Below, piece by piece: positions 7,292-16,886 of a DNA stretch of 64,000 bases (the first letter of the stretch is position 1; every line of letters begins with the position of its first letter). Source of the stretch: Profundicola sp964553105. Lineage in GTDB: Bacteria; Bacteroidota; Bacteroidia; Flavobacteriales; Weeksellaceae. A model generated the notes under the pieces. The model worked only from the letters and a program-made list of their open reading frames with translations, did no database searches and was not told the DNA's origin. A program made the translations under genes and the position numbers. The DNA lies in assembly GCA_964553105.1 (NCBI GenBank), contig CAZKJO010000003.1, forward strand, positions 3,980 to 67,979, given 5' to 3'.

Positions 7292-9304
7292 ATGGCAAAC
7301 TACGGGAAACCATGGCCATTAGGTGCGAGTTTAGTAGAAGGAGGTGTTAATTTTTCAGTATTCTCGCCACATGCGAGTAAAATTGAACTTTTATTATTTA
7401 AAAATCTTAATGATTTAACCCCTGAGATTTTAACCTTAAACCCTAAGGTCAATAAAACATATTATTATTGGCATATTTATGTTCCTGGTTTAGAGAAGAA
7501 TCAATTGTATGCCTATCGCGCCTATGGTCCTTATAAACCAGAAAAAGGGTTTTTATTTGATAGCACAAAAGTCTTGGTAGACCCCTATGCTAAGGCCATT
7601 GTTGGAGAGTACGATAGGAGTTTAGCGCATAAAAGAGGAGAAGATAACTTGCATTCTTGTTTAAAAAGTGCAGTAATTTCTGATGAGTTTAATTGGGAAG
7701 ATGAAAATATGCCACAACATGATTTGGCAAAGTCGGTAGTGTATGAAATGCATGTAGCTGGCTTTACAAAAAATCCAAATTCTGGTGTGCCAGAGAAAAT
7801 ACGAGGTACATATGCTGGGTTGTTAGAAAAGATTCCTTATTTAAAAAAACTGGGAGTAACTGCTGTGGAGCTTTTACCGGTTTATGCGTATGATCCACAA
7901 GATGCGCCAAACGGTTTAACCAATTATTGGGGCTATTCTCCCATAAATTTCTTTGCGATTCATTCAGGTTATTCTTCTAAATCAACTCCACAAGAAATTG
8001 TAGATGAGTTTAAGTATATGGTGAAAGCACTGCATCGAGCTAATATAGAGGTTATACTAGATGTAGTATATAATCATACCACAGAAAACAATGCACATAC
8101 AGACGGTCCGACACTATGTATGCGAGGTTTTGCGAATGATTCCTATTATATGTTAGACGATAGAGGAGAGTTTAGGAACTATACAGGTACAGGAAATGTA
8201 GTTAATGCAAATCACTCTGTAGTAAGGAGAATGATTAGAGACTCATTGCGATACTGGGTTCAACAAATGCATGTAGATGGATTTAGATTTGATTTAGCAT
8301 CTATTTTGTCTAGAAACGAAAATGGAGAACCTTTGTTGAATCCGCCTATTTTATGGTCTATTGATTCAGATCCTACTTTAGCCAATACAAAAATTATTGC
8401 CGAACCTTGGGATGCGGCAGGTTTAAATCAAGTTCGTGATTTTGCTGGCGATCGTTGGATTATATGGAACGATACTTTTCGAGATACTATTAGAAAATTC
8501 GTAAAAGGTGATAAAGGAGAAGTCGCGAATCTGGCCAAGCGAATGTTGGGCAGTCCGAATGATATCAAATCAAGGCATACCGAGTTTGAGCCCAATAGGA
8601 GTTTGCACTTTGTGACTTGTCATGATGGATTTACGATGTTGGACTTAGTTTCTTATAATGAAAAGCATAATTGGGCAAATGGTGAGCAAAATAGAGATGG
8701 CTCATCTAATAATCATAGTTGGAACTGTGGCGTAGAGGGAGAAACTAATGATGTAGAAATTCAGAAGTTAAGGGAAAAACAAATCAGAAATATGTTTTCT
8801 CTTTTGATGCTCTCCCACGGAACTCCAATGCTTTTGATGGGCGATGAGTTGATGCGGTCCCAACAAGGAAATAACAATGTATATTGTCAAGATAATCCTT
8901 TGTCTTGGATGGATTGGGAATTATTGGATAAGAATTATGAAATGTTTGATTTTGTGAATCATCTCATTAAATACACCTTAAAGCATAGGACCTTTTCTCA
9001 CCCAACCTATTTTGAAGGAGTTCCTCATGAAGAAATCCCTTACACTAAATTCCATGGAATTAAGCAAAATGAGCCAGATTGGAGTTATCATTCTAGGAGT
9101 TTGGCTTATGAGATTATTGCTCCAATGTATAATGAGCACTTCTATATCATAATGAATATGTACCATGAAGATTTAGAATTTCAATTACCTGTAGGGGATT
9201 GGGAGTATGTGTTTGATACAGAAAATGGTTTTAATAAGTTTATGCTCAAGGATTCAATTAATTGCCCAGCTAGAACAGTCATTTGTCTAAGTTCAAAAAT
9301 ATAG
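7292..9304 (+). CDS. glgX: Glycogen debranching enzyme, GlgX/isoamylase type (GH13)
   Basis: This 670-residue cytoplasmic enzyme hydrolyses alpha-1,6 branches of glycogen or limit dextrin. The N-terminal CBM48 domain (about 8-100) begins with GKPWPLGASLVEGGVNFSVF. The GH13 (alpha/beta)8 domain follows, with DVVYNHT (region I), nucleophile Asp334 in DGFRFDLA, acid/base Glu371 in IIAEPWDA, and the third carboxylate Asp445 in TCHDGFTM. SYNEKHNWANGEQNRDG is typical of the GlgX/isoamylase branch. It abuts the ABC ATPase gene (stop and ATG adjacent), so the two are probably co-transcribed, though the functional link is not obvious. No other glycogen gene is in the window. Confidence 0.93.
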   Translation: MANYGKPWPLGASLVEGGVNFSVFSPHASKIELLLFKNLNDLTPEILTLNPKVNKTYYYWHIYVPGLEKNQLYAYRAYGPYKPEKGFLFDSTKVLVDPYAKAIVGEYDRSLAHKRGEDNLHSCLKSAVISDEFNWEDENMPQHDLAKSVVYEMHVAGFTKNPNSGVPEKIRGTYAGLLEKIPYLKKLGVTAVELLPVYAYDPQDAPNGLTNYWGYSPINFFAIHSGYSSKSTPQEIVDEFKYMVKALHRANIEVILDVVYNHTTENNAHTDGPTLCMRGFANDSYYMLDDRGEFRNYTGTGNVVNANHSVVRRMIRDSLRYWVQQMHVDGFRFDLASILSRNENGEPLLNPPILWSIDSDPTLANTKIIAEPWDAAGLNQVRDFAGDRWIIWNDTFRDTIRKFVKGDKGEVANLAKRMLGSPNDIKSRHTEFEPNRSLHFVTCHDGFTMLDLVSYNEKHNWANGEQNRDGSSNNHSWNCGVEGETNDVEIQKLREKQIRNMFSLLMLSHGTPMLLMGDELMRSQQGNNNVYCQDNPLSWMDWELLDKNYEMFDFVNHLIKYTLKHRTFSHPTYFEGVPHEEIPYTKFHGIKQNEPDWSYHSRSLAYEIIAPMYNEHFYIIMNMYHEDLEFQLPVGDWEYVFDTENGFNKFMLKDSINCPARTVICLSSKI

Positions 9305-9389
9305 AGGGTGGCTATATAAGATTATACATGGTAAAATCAGAGTTGGGTTTTGTATATTGAATTTTAATAATTAATCCCTAAGGTTTTAT

Positions 9390-9430
9390 TAAAAAGAAAA
9401 AGCGAGTATACCTTTAATATATACCCGCTT
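9390..9430 (-). terminator. Terminator of glnS (minus strand)
   Basis: AGCGAGTATA (9401-9410) pairs with TATACCCGCT (9420-9429), one G-U. The A-rich stretch before it becomes a T run on the minus strand. It may also stop glgX read-through from the other side. Confidence 0.7.
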
Positions 9431-9453
9431 CTATAATTTCATAATTCACTTGA

Positions 9454-11127
9454 TTATTTCTTTTTCGCCCAAGTATCGCGTAAGGGAACTGTTCTATTGA
9501 ATATCATGTTCTCCGACGTGCTGTCTTTGTCAACGGCGAAGTATCCGATTCTTTGGAATTGGAATTTATCTTCTGGTTTTGCATCTTCTAATGATGGTTC
9601 GCCATAACCTTTAACAACTTCTAAAGAGTTAGGATTAATTAAATCCATAAAATCAGTCTCTTTGTCACCATCAGGACTTTCTACAGTAAATAATCTATCA
9701 TATAAATTAACTGTAATGGGAATATTTTGTTCAGCAGAAATCCAATGTAGCGTACCTTTTACTTTTCTCTTGCTAGCTTCGGTGTTGCTTCCACTTTTAG
9801 TATCTGGATCATAAGTAGCATAAATCGTAGTGATTTTACCATTCTCGTCTTTGTCAACGCGTGTTGCTTTTACAAAATAAGCACCCTTTAATCTCACTTC
9901 TTGGTCAAGTGAAAGTCTAAAGAATTTTTTTGGAGCTTCTTCCATAAAATCGTCTCTCTCAATGTATAGCTCTCTAGTAAAGGGAACCACACGATTTCCA
10001 GCTGTTGCGTCCTCAGGATTGTTTTCAATAATTAATTCCTCTACCTGACCTTCTGGATAGTTTTCAATAACTAATTTCACTGGATCTAGAACTGCAAAAA
10101 CTCTAGGAGCAATGGCGTTCAATTGATCTTTGATGGTGTATTCTAATAAAGAAATATCGATTAAGTTATCTCTTTTAGATACTCCTGCTTTATCCCAAAA
10201 TGTCTTAATCGATTCTGGCGTATAGCCTCGTCTCCTTAAACCAGAAATTGTTGGCATTCTTGGATCATCCCATCCATCAACAATACCTTCCTCTACTAAT
10301 TTTCTTAATTTACGCTTACTAGTTATAAGGTAGCTTACGTTTCCACGAGCAAACTCTCTTTGTTTTGGCTTGAAATCTTCCTCATCACTTATTTGTTCGA
10401 TATACCAATTATATAAAGGTCTATGATTCTCGAATTCTAAAGAACATAAAGAATGTGAAATACCCTCGATGAAGTCGCTTTCCCCATGAGCCCAGTCATA
10501 CATTGGGTAGATCTTCCAATCTGTACCCGTTCTGTGATGAGCTTTGTTCAGATTTCTGTACATAACAGGATCACGCATGTTCATGTTGGGTGAAGTCATA
10601 TCAATTTTAGCACGTAAAACATGTTTTCCTTCTTCAACCTCGCCATTTTTCATTTTTTCGAAAAGCTCCAAACTTTCTTCAACCGATCTATTTCTAAATG
10701 GGCTTTCAACTCCATCTTCGAATGGTGTTTTTCTTTGTTCTGTAATTTCTTCAGAGGATTGGTCATCTACATAAGCTTTTCCGTCTTTGATCATTTGAAC
10801 TGCCCAATCATAGAGTTGTTGAAAATAATCGGAAGCATAGCATTCCTTATCCCACTTGAATCCTAACCATTCCACATCTTCTTTAATAGAATCAACGAAT
10901 TCTTGTTCTTCTGCCTCAGGGTTGGTATCATCAAAGCGTAAATTTACAGGTGCATTGTATTTTTCACCTAATCCAAAGTTGATGCAAATAGCTTTAGCAT
11001 GGCCAATATGCAAGTATCCATTAGGTTCTGGTGGAAATCTAAACCTAAGTTTTTCTTTCGGCATTCCTTTGTTTAAATCACCATTTATTATTTGTTCAAT
11101 AAAATGACTAGGTTCTGGCAAGCTCAT
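9454..11127 (-). CDS. glnS: Glutaminyl-tRNA synthetase
   Basis: This is a class I aminoacyl-tRNA synthetase of 557 residues, the usual size for GlnRS. It has FPPEPNGYLHIGHAKAIC (the HIGH motif, residues about 31-48), RFDDTNPEAEEQEFVDSI and a KMSKS-type motif in TSKRKLRKLV (about 270), then a long C-terminal anticodon-binding beta-barrel region (about 340-557) that distinguishes GlnRS from bacterial GluRS. It charges tRNA-Gln directly, so this organism need not rely only on the transamidation route for Gln-tRNA. It is a single gene with a -7 box upstream and its own terminator. Confidence 0.96.
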   Translation of the reverse strand: MSLPEPSHFIEQIINGDLNKGMPKEKLRFRFPPEPNGYLHIGHAKAICINFGLGEKYNAPVNLRFDDTNPEAEEQEFVDSIKEDVEWLGFKWDKECYASDYFQQLYDWAVQMIKDGKAYVDDQSSEEITEQRKTPFEDGVESPFRNRSVEESLELFEKMKNGEVEEGKHVLRAKIDMTSPNMNMRDPVMYRNLNKAHHRTGTDWKIYPMYDWAHGESDFIEGISHSLCSLEFENHRPLYNWYIEQISDEEDFKPKQREFARGNVSYLITSKRKLRKLVEEGIVDGWDDPRMPTISGLRRRGYTPESIKTFWDKAGVSKRDNLIDISLLEYTIKDQLNAIAPRVFAVLDPVKLVIENYPEGQVEELIIENNPEDATAGNRVVPFTRELYIERDDFMEEAPKKFFRLSLDQEVRLKGAYFVKATRVDKDENGKITTIYATYDPDTKSGSNTEASKRKVKGTLHWISAEQNIPITVNLYDRLFTVESPDGDKETDFMDLINPNSLEVVKGYGEPSLEDAKPEDKFQFQRIGYFAVDKDSTSENMIFNRTVPLRDTWAKKK

Positions 11128-11154
11128 AAATAAAATTTCTCAAAATGTAAGATG

Positions 11155-11162
11155 CAAAGATA
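11155..11162 (-). promoter_or_regulatory. -7 box (TATCTTTG) of glnS
   Basis: Plus-strand CAAAGATA reads TATCTTTG on the minus strand, an exact TAnnTTTG match 27 bases before the glnS start. No TTG is found at the expected -33 spacing. Confidence 0.55.
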
Positions 11163-11294
11163 AGTAAATACACTAGAGTAATTTATATATCACAAACCGC
11201 AAAGTATGAGACTTTTTTATTTTGAATGCTTCTAAATTAACACTTATTAACACATTGTGACAATTCTCATTAGCGTAAAGCTTGATTCCTTTTG

Positions 11295-11302
11295 TATTTT
11301 TG
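11295..11302 (+). promoter_or_regulatory. -7 box (TATTTTTG) just before ccoS
   Basis: An exact TAnnTTTG match ending 8 bases before the ATG at 11311. If used, the ccoS mRNA would have almost no leader. It also lies inside the longer alternative reading frame, arguing against an upstream start at 11257. Confidence 0.45.
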
Positions 11303-11310
11303 TTGCACGT

Positions 11311-11463
11311 ATGGAAATTGTATTTTTAATGATGATGGCAAGTGTAAGTGTTGCGCTTGTGTTTTTAATCCTTTTTATTATTGGGGCTAAGAACGGTCAA
11401 TTCGATGAAGATGAATCGCCTGCAATACGTATGTTAAAAGATAATAAATTAAAAGAAGAATAA
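11311..11463 (+). CDS. ccoS: cbb3-type oxidase assembly protein CcoS
   Basis: A 50-residue protein with a single membrane helix (MEIVFLMMMASVSVALVFLI, residues 1-20), then a short acidic tail containing GQFDEDESPAIRML, the usual CcoS signature (helix, then N/GGQFDDLE-type motif). CcoS is needed to insert haem and copper cofactors into cbb3 oxidase. I start it at the ATG at 11311; an open frame from a TTG at 11257 would add 18 residues not expected for the family and would run through the -7 box. It is the first gene of the cco operon and abuts ccoNO. Confidence 0.9.
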   Translation: MEIVFLMMMASVSVALVFLILFIIGAKNGQFDEDESPAIRMLKDNKLKEE

Positions 11464-13734
11464 ATGCAAATGGAGACTTTTCAGTATGATAATAAGATTG
11501 TTAAGTATTTTATATACGCAACAATTTTTTGGGGTGTAACGGCCTTTACACTGGGATTAACTGTAGCGACCATGCTGTTTTATCCACAATTGCCAGAGTT
11601 TTTATTTGGTACTGATGATGGTAGTGTTGGGTCTATTGGAGGTTCAATACAAGGTTTGATTAATTCACAAGGTGCGATGGGATTCGGTAGATTAAGAATG
11701 TTACATACATCGGCAGCCGTGTTTGCCTTTGTGGGTAATGGAATTTTTGCTGGTTCTTATTATTCTCTGCAAAGATTGTTGAAAGCTAGAATGGGAAGTG
11801 ATATTCTTTCTTGGGTCAATTTCTGGGGATGGCAGCTAATGCTAGTTCTTACAGTTATCACCTTTTTCTTAGGATTTAATACGTCTAAAGAATATGCTGA
11901 ACACGAATGGCCAATCGATATTGTAATTGCTGTTGTGTGGATTGTATATGGTATTAATATGTTTCTTACCATTAAGAAAAGAAGAGTGCGTCACTTATAT
12001 GTAGCTATTTGGTTCTATATTGCTACTTGGGTTGGAATTACCATGCTGCACGTATTTAACAATTTAGAGTTACCTGTAACTTATGATGTATTTAATCCAA
12101 AAAGTTATTCTATTTATGCTGGTGTTCAAGATGCCTTAGTTCAGTGGTGGTATGGACACAACGCGGTAGCATTTTTCTTAACGACTCCAGTTTTAGGTTT
12201 GATGTATTATTTCTTACCTAAAGCAGCAAATAGACCTGTCTTCTCATATAAATTATCAATCATTCACTTTTGGTCATTGATCTTCGTTTATATCTGGGCA
12301 GGACCTCACCACTTAATTTATACTTCATTGCCAGGTTGGGCGCAAGCAGTAGGGACAGGATTCTCTATTATGTTGATTGCTCCATCTTGGGGAGGTATGT
12401 TGAACGGTTTATTAACATTGCGTGGTGCTTGGGATAAGGTTCGCGAGGATCCTATTTTAAAATTCTATGTTGTAGCTGTTACCTGTTATGGTATGGCGAC
12501 ATTCGAGGGGCCTATGTTGGCAACTAAAACTTTAAATAAAATCGGTCACTTTACTGACTGGATTGTAGCGCACGTTCACGTTGGGGCATTAGGATGGAAC
12601 GGATTTATGATTTTTGGTATGGTATATTGGTTATTACCAAAATTATTTAATACAAAGCTTTACTCTAAGAGCATGGCGAATGCTCACTTCTGGTTAGGTA
12701 CTCTGGGTATAATCTTTTGGACAATTCCAATGTATATGGCTGGGTGGACACAAGGTTTAATGTGGAAACAATTCAACCCATCAGGAACTCTAGTTTACGC
12801 TAACTTTTTGCAAACAGTAACAGAGATTTTCCCTTATTATGTAATGCGTGCTATTGGTGGTGCATTTTATTTAACGGGTGGTGTTCTTTGGGTAATTAAT
12901 ATTTGGAAAACTTCTAGAACAGGTAAATTCATTGCAAACGAAGAAGTGAAAGCTCCACCATTACCGGTGAAACAATCTTCAAGAGAGAAAGGTGAAGATT
13001 TACACCCTTGGATTGAAAGAAGTCCAGTTATTTTAACTGTATTATCTTTCATTACATTAGCTATTGGTGGTTTAGTTGAGATTGTACCTACATTAGTAGT
13101 TAAGTCAAACGTACCTACCATTGCAAGTGTGCAACCTTATACACCATTAGAAATGGAAGGACGTGATTTGTATATTAGAGAAGGATGTAATGCATGTCAC
13201 TCTCAGATGATTCGTCCGTTCCGTGATGAGGTTAAACGTTATGGTGAATACTCTAAACCAGGAGAGTTCGTATATGATCACCCATTCTTGTGGGGTTCTA
13301 AGAGAACAGGTCCAGATTTACATAGAGAGGGAGGCAAGAGAACTGACTCTTGGCACTACAAACACATGTGGAATCCAAGACAAACTTCAGAAGGTTCAAT
13401 TATGCCACGTTACCCATGGTTGATTACAAACACTATGAGTAGAGATTTAACAATAGACAAATTGAAAGCTCTTACTGCCTTAGGTGTTCCTTATACTGAT
13501 GAAGAATTGACGCAAGAATCTGTATTTGCGCATATGGATGAGCAAGCTCTTAATATTGAGAAGGCTATTTTTGATGAAGCACCAGATTTGAAGGAGCTTT
13601 ATGAAAAAGAAAAAGCTGAGAAAGGTGAATCTTTTGTAGCATTAAGAGATCGAGAGATTACGGCTCTAATAGCTTACCTACAGAGATTAGGAACAGACAT
13701 TAGTAAAGAGAAAACAGAAACAGCTAGTAATTAA
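11464..13734 (+). CDS. ccoNO: cbb3-type cytochrome c oxidase, fused subunits I and II (CcoN-CcoO)
   Basis: A 756-residue fusion. Residues about 1-485 are CcoN, the 12-helix haem-copper catalytic subunit, with the copper B and haem histidines in WWYGHNAV and GPHHLIYTSLPGWAQ and the closing HVHVGALGWNG. A helix near 525-545 leads into CcoO (about 560-756), a membrane-anchored mono-haem cytochrome c with CNACH (Cys575-Cys578-His579), SQMIRPFRDEV and a likely Met ligand in SIMPRYPWL. The complex reduces O2 with high affinity and pumps protons. The N-O fusion is familiar in Bacteroidota; elsewhere ccoN and ccoO are separate genes. It begins directly after the ccoS stop and is followed two bases later by the CcoQ-like gene. 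Confidence 0.96.
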   Translation: MQMETFQYDNKIVKYFIYATIFWGVTAFTLGLTVATMLFYPQLPEFLFGTDDGSVGSIGGSIQGLINSQGAMGFGRLRMLHTSAAVFAFVGNGIFAGSYYSLQRLLKARMGSDILSWVNFWGWQLMLVLTVITFFLGFNTSKEYAEHEWPIDIVIAVVWIVYGINMFLTIKKRRVRHLYVAIWFYIATWVGITMLHVFNNLELPVTYDVFNPKSYSIYAGVQDALVQWWYGHNAVAFFLTTPVLGLMYYFLPKAANRPVFSYKLSIIHFWSLIFVYIWAGPHHLIYTSLPGWAQAVGTGFSIMLIAPSWGGMLNGLLTLRGAWDKVREDPILKFYVVAVTCYGMATFEGPMLATKTLNKIGHFTDWIVAHVHVGALGWNGFMIFGMVYWLLPKLFNTKLYSKSMANAHFWLGTLGIIFWTIPMYMAGWTQGLMWKQFNPSGTLVYANFLQTVTEIFPYYVMRAIGGAFYLTGGVLWVINIWKTSRTGKFIANEEVKAPPLPVKQSSREKGEDLHPWIERSPVILTVLSFITLAIGGLVEIVPTLVVKSNVPTIASVQPYTPLEMEGRDLYIREGCNACHSQMIRPFRDEVKRYGEYSKPGEFVYDHPFLWGSKRTGPDLHREGGKRTDSWHYKHMWNPRQTSEGSIMPRYPWLITNTMSRDLTIDKLKALTALGVPYTDEELTQESVFAHMDEQALNIEKAIFDEAPDLKELYEKEKAEKGESFVALRDREITALIAYLQRLGTDISKEKTETASN

Positions 13735-13736
13735 TT

Positions 13737-13919
13737 ATGCTAAAGTACTTTAAAGAACATTTTTGGCAATTCGAACATGCGGATCTTATTCAGACTATCA
13801 TCCTGATTGCCTCTGTGCTCTTTTTTGTCGGATTAGTATATGTAGTTTTAAATAAACCAAAAAATCATTACAAAGAAACTTCGGAGCTTCCATTAGATGA
13901 TGAAGATCCATTGTTCTAA
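13737..13919 (+). CDS. ccoQ: Small cbb3 oxidase subunit, CcoQ-like
   Basis: A 60-residue protein with one membrane helix (LIQTIILIASVLFFVGLVYV, about 18-37) followed by a short polar tail ending in PLDDEDPLF. The size, topology and position between ccoNO and ccoP fit CcoQ (FixQ), the small subunit that stabilises the cbb3 complex. Sequence similarity to proteobacterial CcoQ is weak, so the call rests mainly on context. It starts two bases after the ccoNO stop. Confidence 0.82.
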   Translation: MLKYFKEHFWQFEHADLIQTIILIASVLFFVGLVYVVLNKPKNHYKETSELPLDDEDPLF

Positions 13920-13937
13920 AATAAAAAATCACGAATC

Positions 13938-14876
13938 ATGAAACAGCGTACACCGGGCTCGATTTTTATTCCATTAACCTTGCTAATTATTTTAGCGGCG
14001 TTTATGATGGTGATACCAACGGATTTTATTCCACAAAACGGACTTAAACATATTATTCCAAATGCTTGGCATCAATTAACTAATGTTTTATCATATTGGG
14101 TTGTATGGGTTGTCTTAATCTTAGCGCTATTAATGTTATTAGTAGTAGATGGTATTAATAAAGTTGTTGAGCGCAAAAAGTTCGCAAAGTTATCTGCAAC
14201 TGAGCAAGCCAAATATTTGGAGGCTTCAAAAATGGGGTACATCAAAAGATTAATCCAAAGTAGTGCTCAAAAGCAATCAGACGAAGAAGAGGAAGAGATC
14301 ATATTGGATCATGGTTTCGATGGTATTTTAGAGTTAGATAATGCATTGCCTCAATGGTGGGTTGCGATGTTTTATTTAGGTTGTATTTATTGTGTTGTTT
14401 ATATTACAGCTTATTTCACCACCGACTTTGCTCACCCATATGTAGAATATGAAGTAGAGACTGCACAATTAGAAACACAATTTGCTTCATGGGTTAAGGC
14501 CAATGATATCAAAGTAGATCAGGCAGACATGGCAAATGCCTCTGTTGAGCATGGAGAAGAAATCTTTGTTAATTTATGTGCAACATGCCACATGGCAGAT
14601 GGTTCTGGAGCAGCAGGTCCAAACCTAACAGATGAATACTGGATTAACGAGATCGATACAGATTTGTATAGAAACATTTACTCAATGGTGTATGATGGTT
14701 CTCCAAACAACCCTGCGATGCAAGCTTTTGGACAAACCAATCAACTTACAGGTCTAGATATCCAAGATGTTGCTGCTTATGTTTATCAATTGAACCAAGA
14801 AAAACCAGTTATTACTGAAGCCGAGGGCGGTTTAGCTCCACAGGGAGAAGTAGTAGACGCTTGGAAACGCCAATAA
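13938..14876 (+). CDS. ccoP: cbb3 oxidase subunit III (CcoP), single-haem form
   Basis: A 312-residue membrane-anchored cytochrome c that passes electrons to the catalytic subunit. It has two N-terminal helices (about 10-26 and 50-70), a charged linker, and the CcoP-specific segment HGFDGILELDNALPQWWVAMFY (about 124-146) leading into a third helix. The cytochrome domain has one haem motif, CATCH (Cys214-Cys217-His218), with a probable Met ligand in NPAMQAFG. Proteobacterial CcoP carries two CxxCH motifs; I found only one here. The gene follows ccoQ and is closed by a strong terminator. Confidence 0.94.
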   Translation: MKQRTPGSIFIPLTLLIILAAFMMVIPTDFIPQNGLKHIIPNAWHQLTNVLSYWVVWVVLILALLMLLVVDGINKVVERKKFAKLSATEQAKYLEASKMGYIKRLIQSSAQKQSDEEEEEIILDHGFDGILELDNALPQWWVAMFYLGCIYCVVYITAYFTTDFAHPYVEYEVETAQLETQFASWVKANDIKVDQADMANASVEHGEEIFVNLCATCHMADGSGAAGPNLTDEYWINEIDTDLYRNIYSMVYDGSPNNPAMQAFGQTNQLTGLDIQDVAAYVYQLNQEKPVITEAEGGLAPQGEVVDAWKRQ

Positions 14877-14906
14877 TTTATTGAATAACATAAAAAACAT
14901 ATAAAA

Positions 14907-14937
14907 AAAGTGTAACTTCCGGTTACACTTTTCTGTT
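14907..14937 (+). terminator. Terminator after ccoP
   Basis: A perfect 11-bp stem (14906-14916 with 14922-14932), A-rich before and T-rich after, in the 102-base gap between ccoP and ccoG. It suggests that ccoS-ccoNO-ccoQ-ccoP is one unit and ccoG-ccoH-TauE another, or partial read-through. Confidence 0.78.
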
Positions 14938-14978
14938 TAAAAGAAATTTAATTTTAATACGTTTTTAAAGCTTAAGAT

Positions 14979-16427
14979 ATGAGTGAGAATGAAGATAAAG
15001 ACAAGTTATTAGAAGAAGAAATAAATAGCTTTAGGAATACAATTGGAACGGCTGATAGATCGGGAAATCGAAAATGGGTTTTTGCTAAAAAACCATCAGG
15101 TAAATATTTCACCTATAGGAGCATTGTTGCCTATTTATTATTAGCATTTTTAATCATTACGCCTTTTATCAAAATAGGTGGTAATCCTTTATTTAAGTTT
15201 GACGTAATTAAGAGTGAGTACTATATATTTAGTTATCCATTCTTTACATCAGATTTTGCAATTTTTGCTATAGGTATGGTGGCCTCTATGGTATTTATTA
15301 TTCTCTTTACAGTAGTGTATGGTAGGATATTCTGTGGATGGATTTGTCCCCAAACTATTTTCTTAGAAATGGTTTTCCGCCGGATTGAATTTTGGATTGA
15401 TGGAGACCGTAATAAACAAATGAAACTGGCCAATCAAGAGTGGAACGAAGAAAAGATTAGAAAACGTCTACTTAAATGGACGATTTATGCCATAATTTCC
15501 TTCATTATTGCTAACATTCTTTTCGCATGGATTATTGGTATTGATGCTTTAAAAGAACTAGTTGTAGAAGGACCTATTGAGCACCTTAGTACTTTTGTTG
15601 GACTGTTAATTTTTACTGGACTATTCTATTTTGTATTCACTTGGTTTAGAGAACAAGCGTGTGTTTTAGTTTGTCCTTACGGTAGATTCCAAGGGGTTTT
15701 AATTGATAAGAAAACGATTATTGTTGCCTACGATTACAAAAGAGGTGAGAGAACAGAAGGTAGAGCAAGGTTCAAAAGAGGACAAGATAGAGAAGCAGAA
15801 GGTGTAGGAGATTGTATCGATTGTAACAATTGTGTAGTGGTATGTCCTACCGGTATCGACATTAGAAATGGTACTCAGTTAGAATGTGTTAACTGTACCG
15901 CGTGTATAGATGCTTGTGACGAAGTTATGACGAAAATTAACTTACCAACTGGATTAATCCGTTATGCTTCAGAAGAAAATATTGCTGAGGGTAAAAAGTT
16001 CAAGTTTACACCTAGAATGATAGCATATACCGCAATTCTTGTGATTTTAATGGGAGTTTTAACCTCGTTCTTATTCATTCGTTCTGATGTTAATTCTAAA
16101 TTCTTACGAGAGCCAGGAACTGACTACAAGGTAATTAATGAAACGATTATTACGAATGAATTCCAATTTATGCTCGAAAATAAAACAAAGAATATTGAGC
16201 AAATGCACTTTAAGTTGAAGTCTCATCCGAATGGAATAATAGAACTAGTAGGTCTTCCGACACCGATTATAATTCAATCAGGACAGCTAATTGAAGGTAA
16301 GGCGATAATTTCGATTCCTAAAGATGATATTTCATCTTATAAAGAGAAAATAGAAATCGAAGTTTTAAATGAAGATAATAAGGTTATTGATAAATATACC
16401 ACTAGCTTTGCAGCTCCATTTAAATAA
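14979..16427 (+). CDS. ccoG: cbb3 oxidase accessory iron-sulfur protein CcoG (RdxA/FixG)
   Basis: This 482-residue membrane protein is involved in copper delivery for cbb3 assembly; CcoG proteins reduce copper(II). Membrane helices lie at about 46-66, 92-115, 168-188, 206-222 and 335-355. Cysteine motifs CGWICP (119-124) and CVLVCP (228-233) flank the helices. Two 4Fe-4S ferredoxin motifs follow: CIDCNNCVVVCP (279-290) and CVNCTACIDAC (303-313). The C-terminal part (about 370-482) is an Ig-like periplasmic domain, as in FixG. It starts the second cco transcription unit. Confidence 0.95.
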   Translation: MSENEDKDKLLEEEINSFRNTIGTADRSGNRKWVFAKKPSGKYFTYRSIVAYLLLAFLIITPFIKIGGNPLFKFDVIKSEYYIFSYPFFTSDFAIFAIGMVASMVFIILFTVVYGRIFCGWICPQTIFLEMVFRRIEFWIDGDRNKQMKLANQEWNEEKIRKRLLKWTIYAIISFIIANILFAWIIGIDALKELVVEGPIEHLSTFVGLLIFTGLFYFVFTWFREQACVLVCPYGRFQGVLIDKKTIIVAYDYKRGERTEGRARFKRGQDREAEGVGDCIDCNNCVVVCPTGIDIRNGTQLECVNCTACIDACDEVMTKINLPTGLIRYASEENIAEGKKFKFTPRMIAYTAILVILMGVLTSFLFIRSDVNSKFLREPGTDYKVINETIITNEFQFMLENKTKNIEQMHFKLKSHPNGIIELVGLPTPIIIQSGQLIEGKAIISIPKDDISSYKEKIEIEVLNEDNKVIDKYTTSFAAPFK

Positions 16428-16433
16428 AATAAA

Positions 16434-16886
16434 GTGAGTAGATTTAAATTCGATTGGGGGCATGGAATTGCTCTTGGACTTGGTTCATTTATGATTTTCA
16501 TTCTCAGCTTGATTTTCCTTGCGGATGATACAGGAGATTTAATTAGTGAAGAATACTATGAAGAATCGCTTGTATTTCAAGAGGAAAAGATTGATGCTAG
16601 AAACCGAGCCAAAAGTCTAGATGCCAAGCCGGAAGTTATTGAGCAAGCGAATGGATATAATATTCAATTTCCTGTAGCAATTGTTCCAGATAGCGGTCAA
16701 GTCTATTTGATGCGTGGTGCTCATAAAACAAATGATATAATTTTACCATTAAATCTAAACAGTAGAAATAGTATTTTGATTCCAGCTGTAAGATTAAAAG
16801 ATGGAGAATATGATATGGAGTTAACTTGGTATCAGGATGGTAAACCTTATATAACAGAAAAAACATTAAAATGGAATATGCCTTAG
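16434..16886 (+). CDS. ccoH: FixH/CcoH family cbb3 assembly protein
   Basis: A 150-residue protein with one N-terminal helix (GIALGLGSFMIFILSLIFLA, about 10-29) and a periplasmic beta-rich domain. The segment after the helix, SEEYYEESLVFQEEKIDARNRAK, is the FixH hallmark (E-x-Y-Y...). FixH/CcoH is needed for assembly and stability of cbb3 oxidase. It uses a GTG start six bases after the ccoG stop. Its 3' end overlaps the next gene by 16 bases, which implies translational coupling. Confidence 0.88.
   Translation: MSRFKFDWGHGIALGLGSFMIFILSLIFLADDTGDLISEEYYEESLVFQEEKIDARNRAKSLDAKPEVIEQANGYNIQFPVAIVPDSGQVYLMRGAHKTNDIILPLNLNSRNSILIPAVRLKDGEYDMELTWYQDGKPYITEKTLKWNMP

Noticed and set aside
11257..11310. 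An upstream TTG start for ccoS
   Set aside because: It would add residues not seen in CcoS and run across the TATTTTTG box.
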